Shown here: piece after piece, positions 63,969-64,000 of the stretch
Numbering within the stretch: the stretch's first letter is position 1
Layout of the letters: each line of letters begins with the position of its first letter
Source of the DNA: Microbulbifer taiwanensis
Lineage (GTDB): Bacteria > Pseudomonadota > Gammaproteobacteria > Pseudomonadales > Cellvibrionaceae
Length of the DNA stretch: 64,000 nt
Direction of reading: 5' to 3'
Assembly (NCBI RefSeq): GCF_014904815.1
Contig: NZ_JACZFR010000023.1
Coordinates: forward strand, 1-64,000
Made by a program: the position numbers and the translations under genes
The notes under the pieces: generated by a model
What the model saw: only the letters and a program-made list of their open reading frames with translations
What the model was told of the DNA's origin: nothing
Databases searched by the model: none

Positions 63969-64000
63969 ATGAGGGTATTTTCCGGGGGAGAGTTACTGAA
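63969..64000 (+). CDS. start of next operon gene (cut by window edge)
   Basis: An ATG at 63969 follows AAAGGAAC, 6 bases after the TPR lipoprotein stop, and reads MRVFSGGELL before the window ends. Too short to identify. By analogy with similar operons it could be a TolQ/ExbB-type proton-channel protein, which is a guess. Confidence 0.5.
   Translation, partial: MRVFSGGELL

Noticed and set aside
110-64000. CRISPR arrays, insertion sequences or prophage
   Set aside because: No regularly spaced repeats, transposase, integrase or phage structural motifs were seen; the palindromes are single non-coding units.

Overview
This 64 kb chromosomal window is GC-rich and gene-dense. It comes from a gammaproteobacterium: it carries an E. 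coli-type pntAB, an ftsH-folP-glmM-tpiA-secG-tRNA-Leu block, yhbY/rlmE divergently arranged, and the nas and purine gene sets typical of Pseudomonas-like bacteria. The dispersed palindromes and the marine-type gene mix suggest a Cellvibrionales organism such as Microbulbifer. That placement is an inference. I see no insertion sequence, prophage or CRISPR array.

Layout. (1) 110-11378, minus strand: a complete assimilatory nitrate cluster, read nasT-nasS-narK-PP2C/kinase-nirB-nirD-nasA. It has candidate sigma54 promoters before nasT and narK, an NtrC-type palindrome, and an attenuator-like leader before narK. (2) 11714-12313: mobA (Mo cofactor guanylyltransferase). (3) 12586-31962: purine uptake and oxidation, comprising 8-oxoguanine deaminase, two NCS2 permeases, xdhABC, a RutR-like TetR regulator, guanine deaminase, a Tsx-like porin, uraD, uraH, membrane urate hydroxylase puuD, an FCD/GntR regulator, allantoinase puuE and a ureidoglycine aminohydrolase. 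(4) 32032-39421: glyoxylate recovery through allA, gcl, hyi, glxR, glycerate kinase and pyruvate kinase, followed by a second FCD/GntR regulator. (5) 40294-43409: sigma54-type promoter, Moco riboswitch, moaABCDE. (6) 43604-46615: pntAB behind a TGGT-NNN-ACCA-type operator. (7) 46845-50606: an S41 protease lipoprotein, a small exported protein, and two di-heme cytochromes c, one TsdA-like. (8) 50784-57816: housekeeping genes (yhbY, rlmE, ftsH, folP, glmM, tpiA, secG, tRNA-Leu GAG). (9) 58289-64000: an exported operon of one small coiled-coil protein, two large TPR-type proteins and a gene cut by the window edge.

How it fits together. Regions 1-5 form one nitrogen-scavenging programme. Nitrate reductase and xanthine dehydrogenase both need molybdenum cofactor, and the cofactor genes lie beside them. 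Purines are taken up, deaminated, oxidised to urate, opened to allantoin and degraded to glyoxylate, whose carbon is returned as pyruvate. Control appears layered. Sigma54/NtrC-type sites serve nas and moa. Three RutR-like boxes (TTGACCA-NN-TGGTCAA type) serve xdh, guaD and a permease. A recurring TTGTATACAA palindrome, probably for the FCD regulators, serves the purine genes. No enzyme converting allantoate to ureidoglycine or ureidoglycolate is present in the window.

The least described parts are the PP2C-kinase fusion inside the nas operon, the narK leader, the two-regulator purine regulon, and the TPR operon at the right edge.
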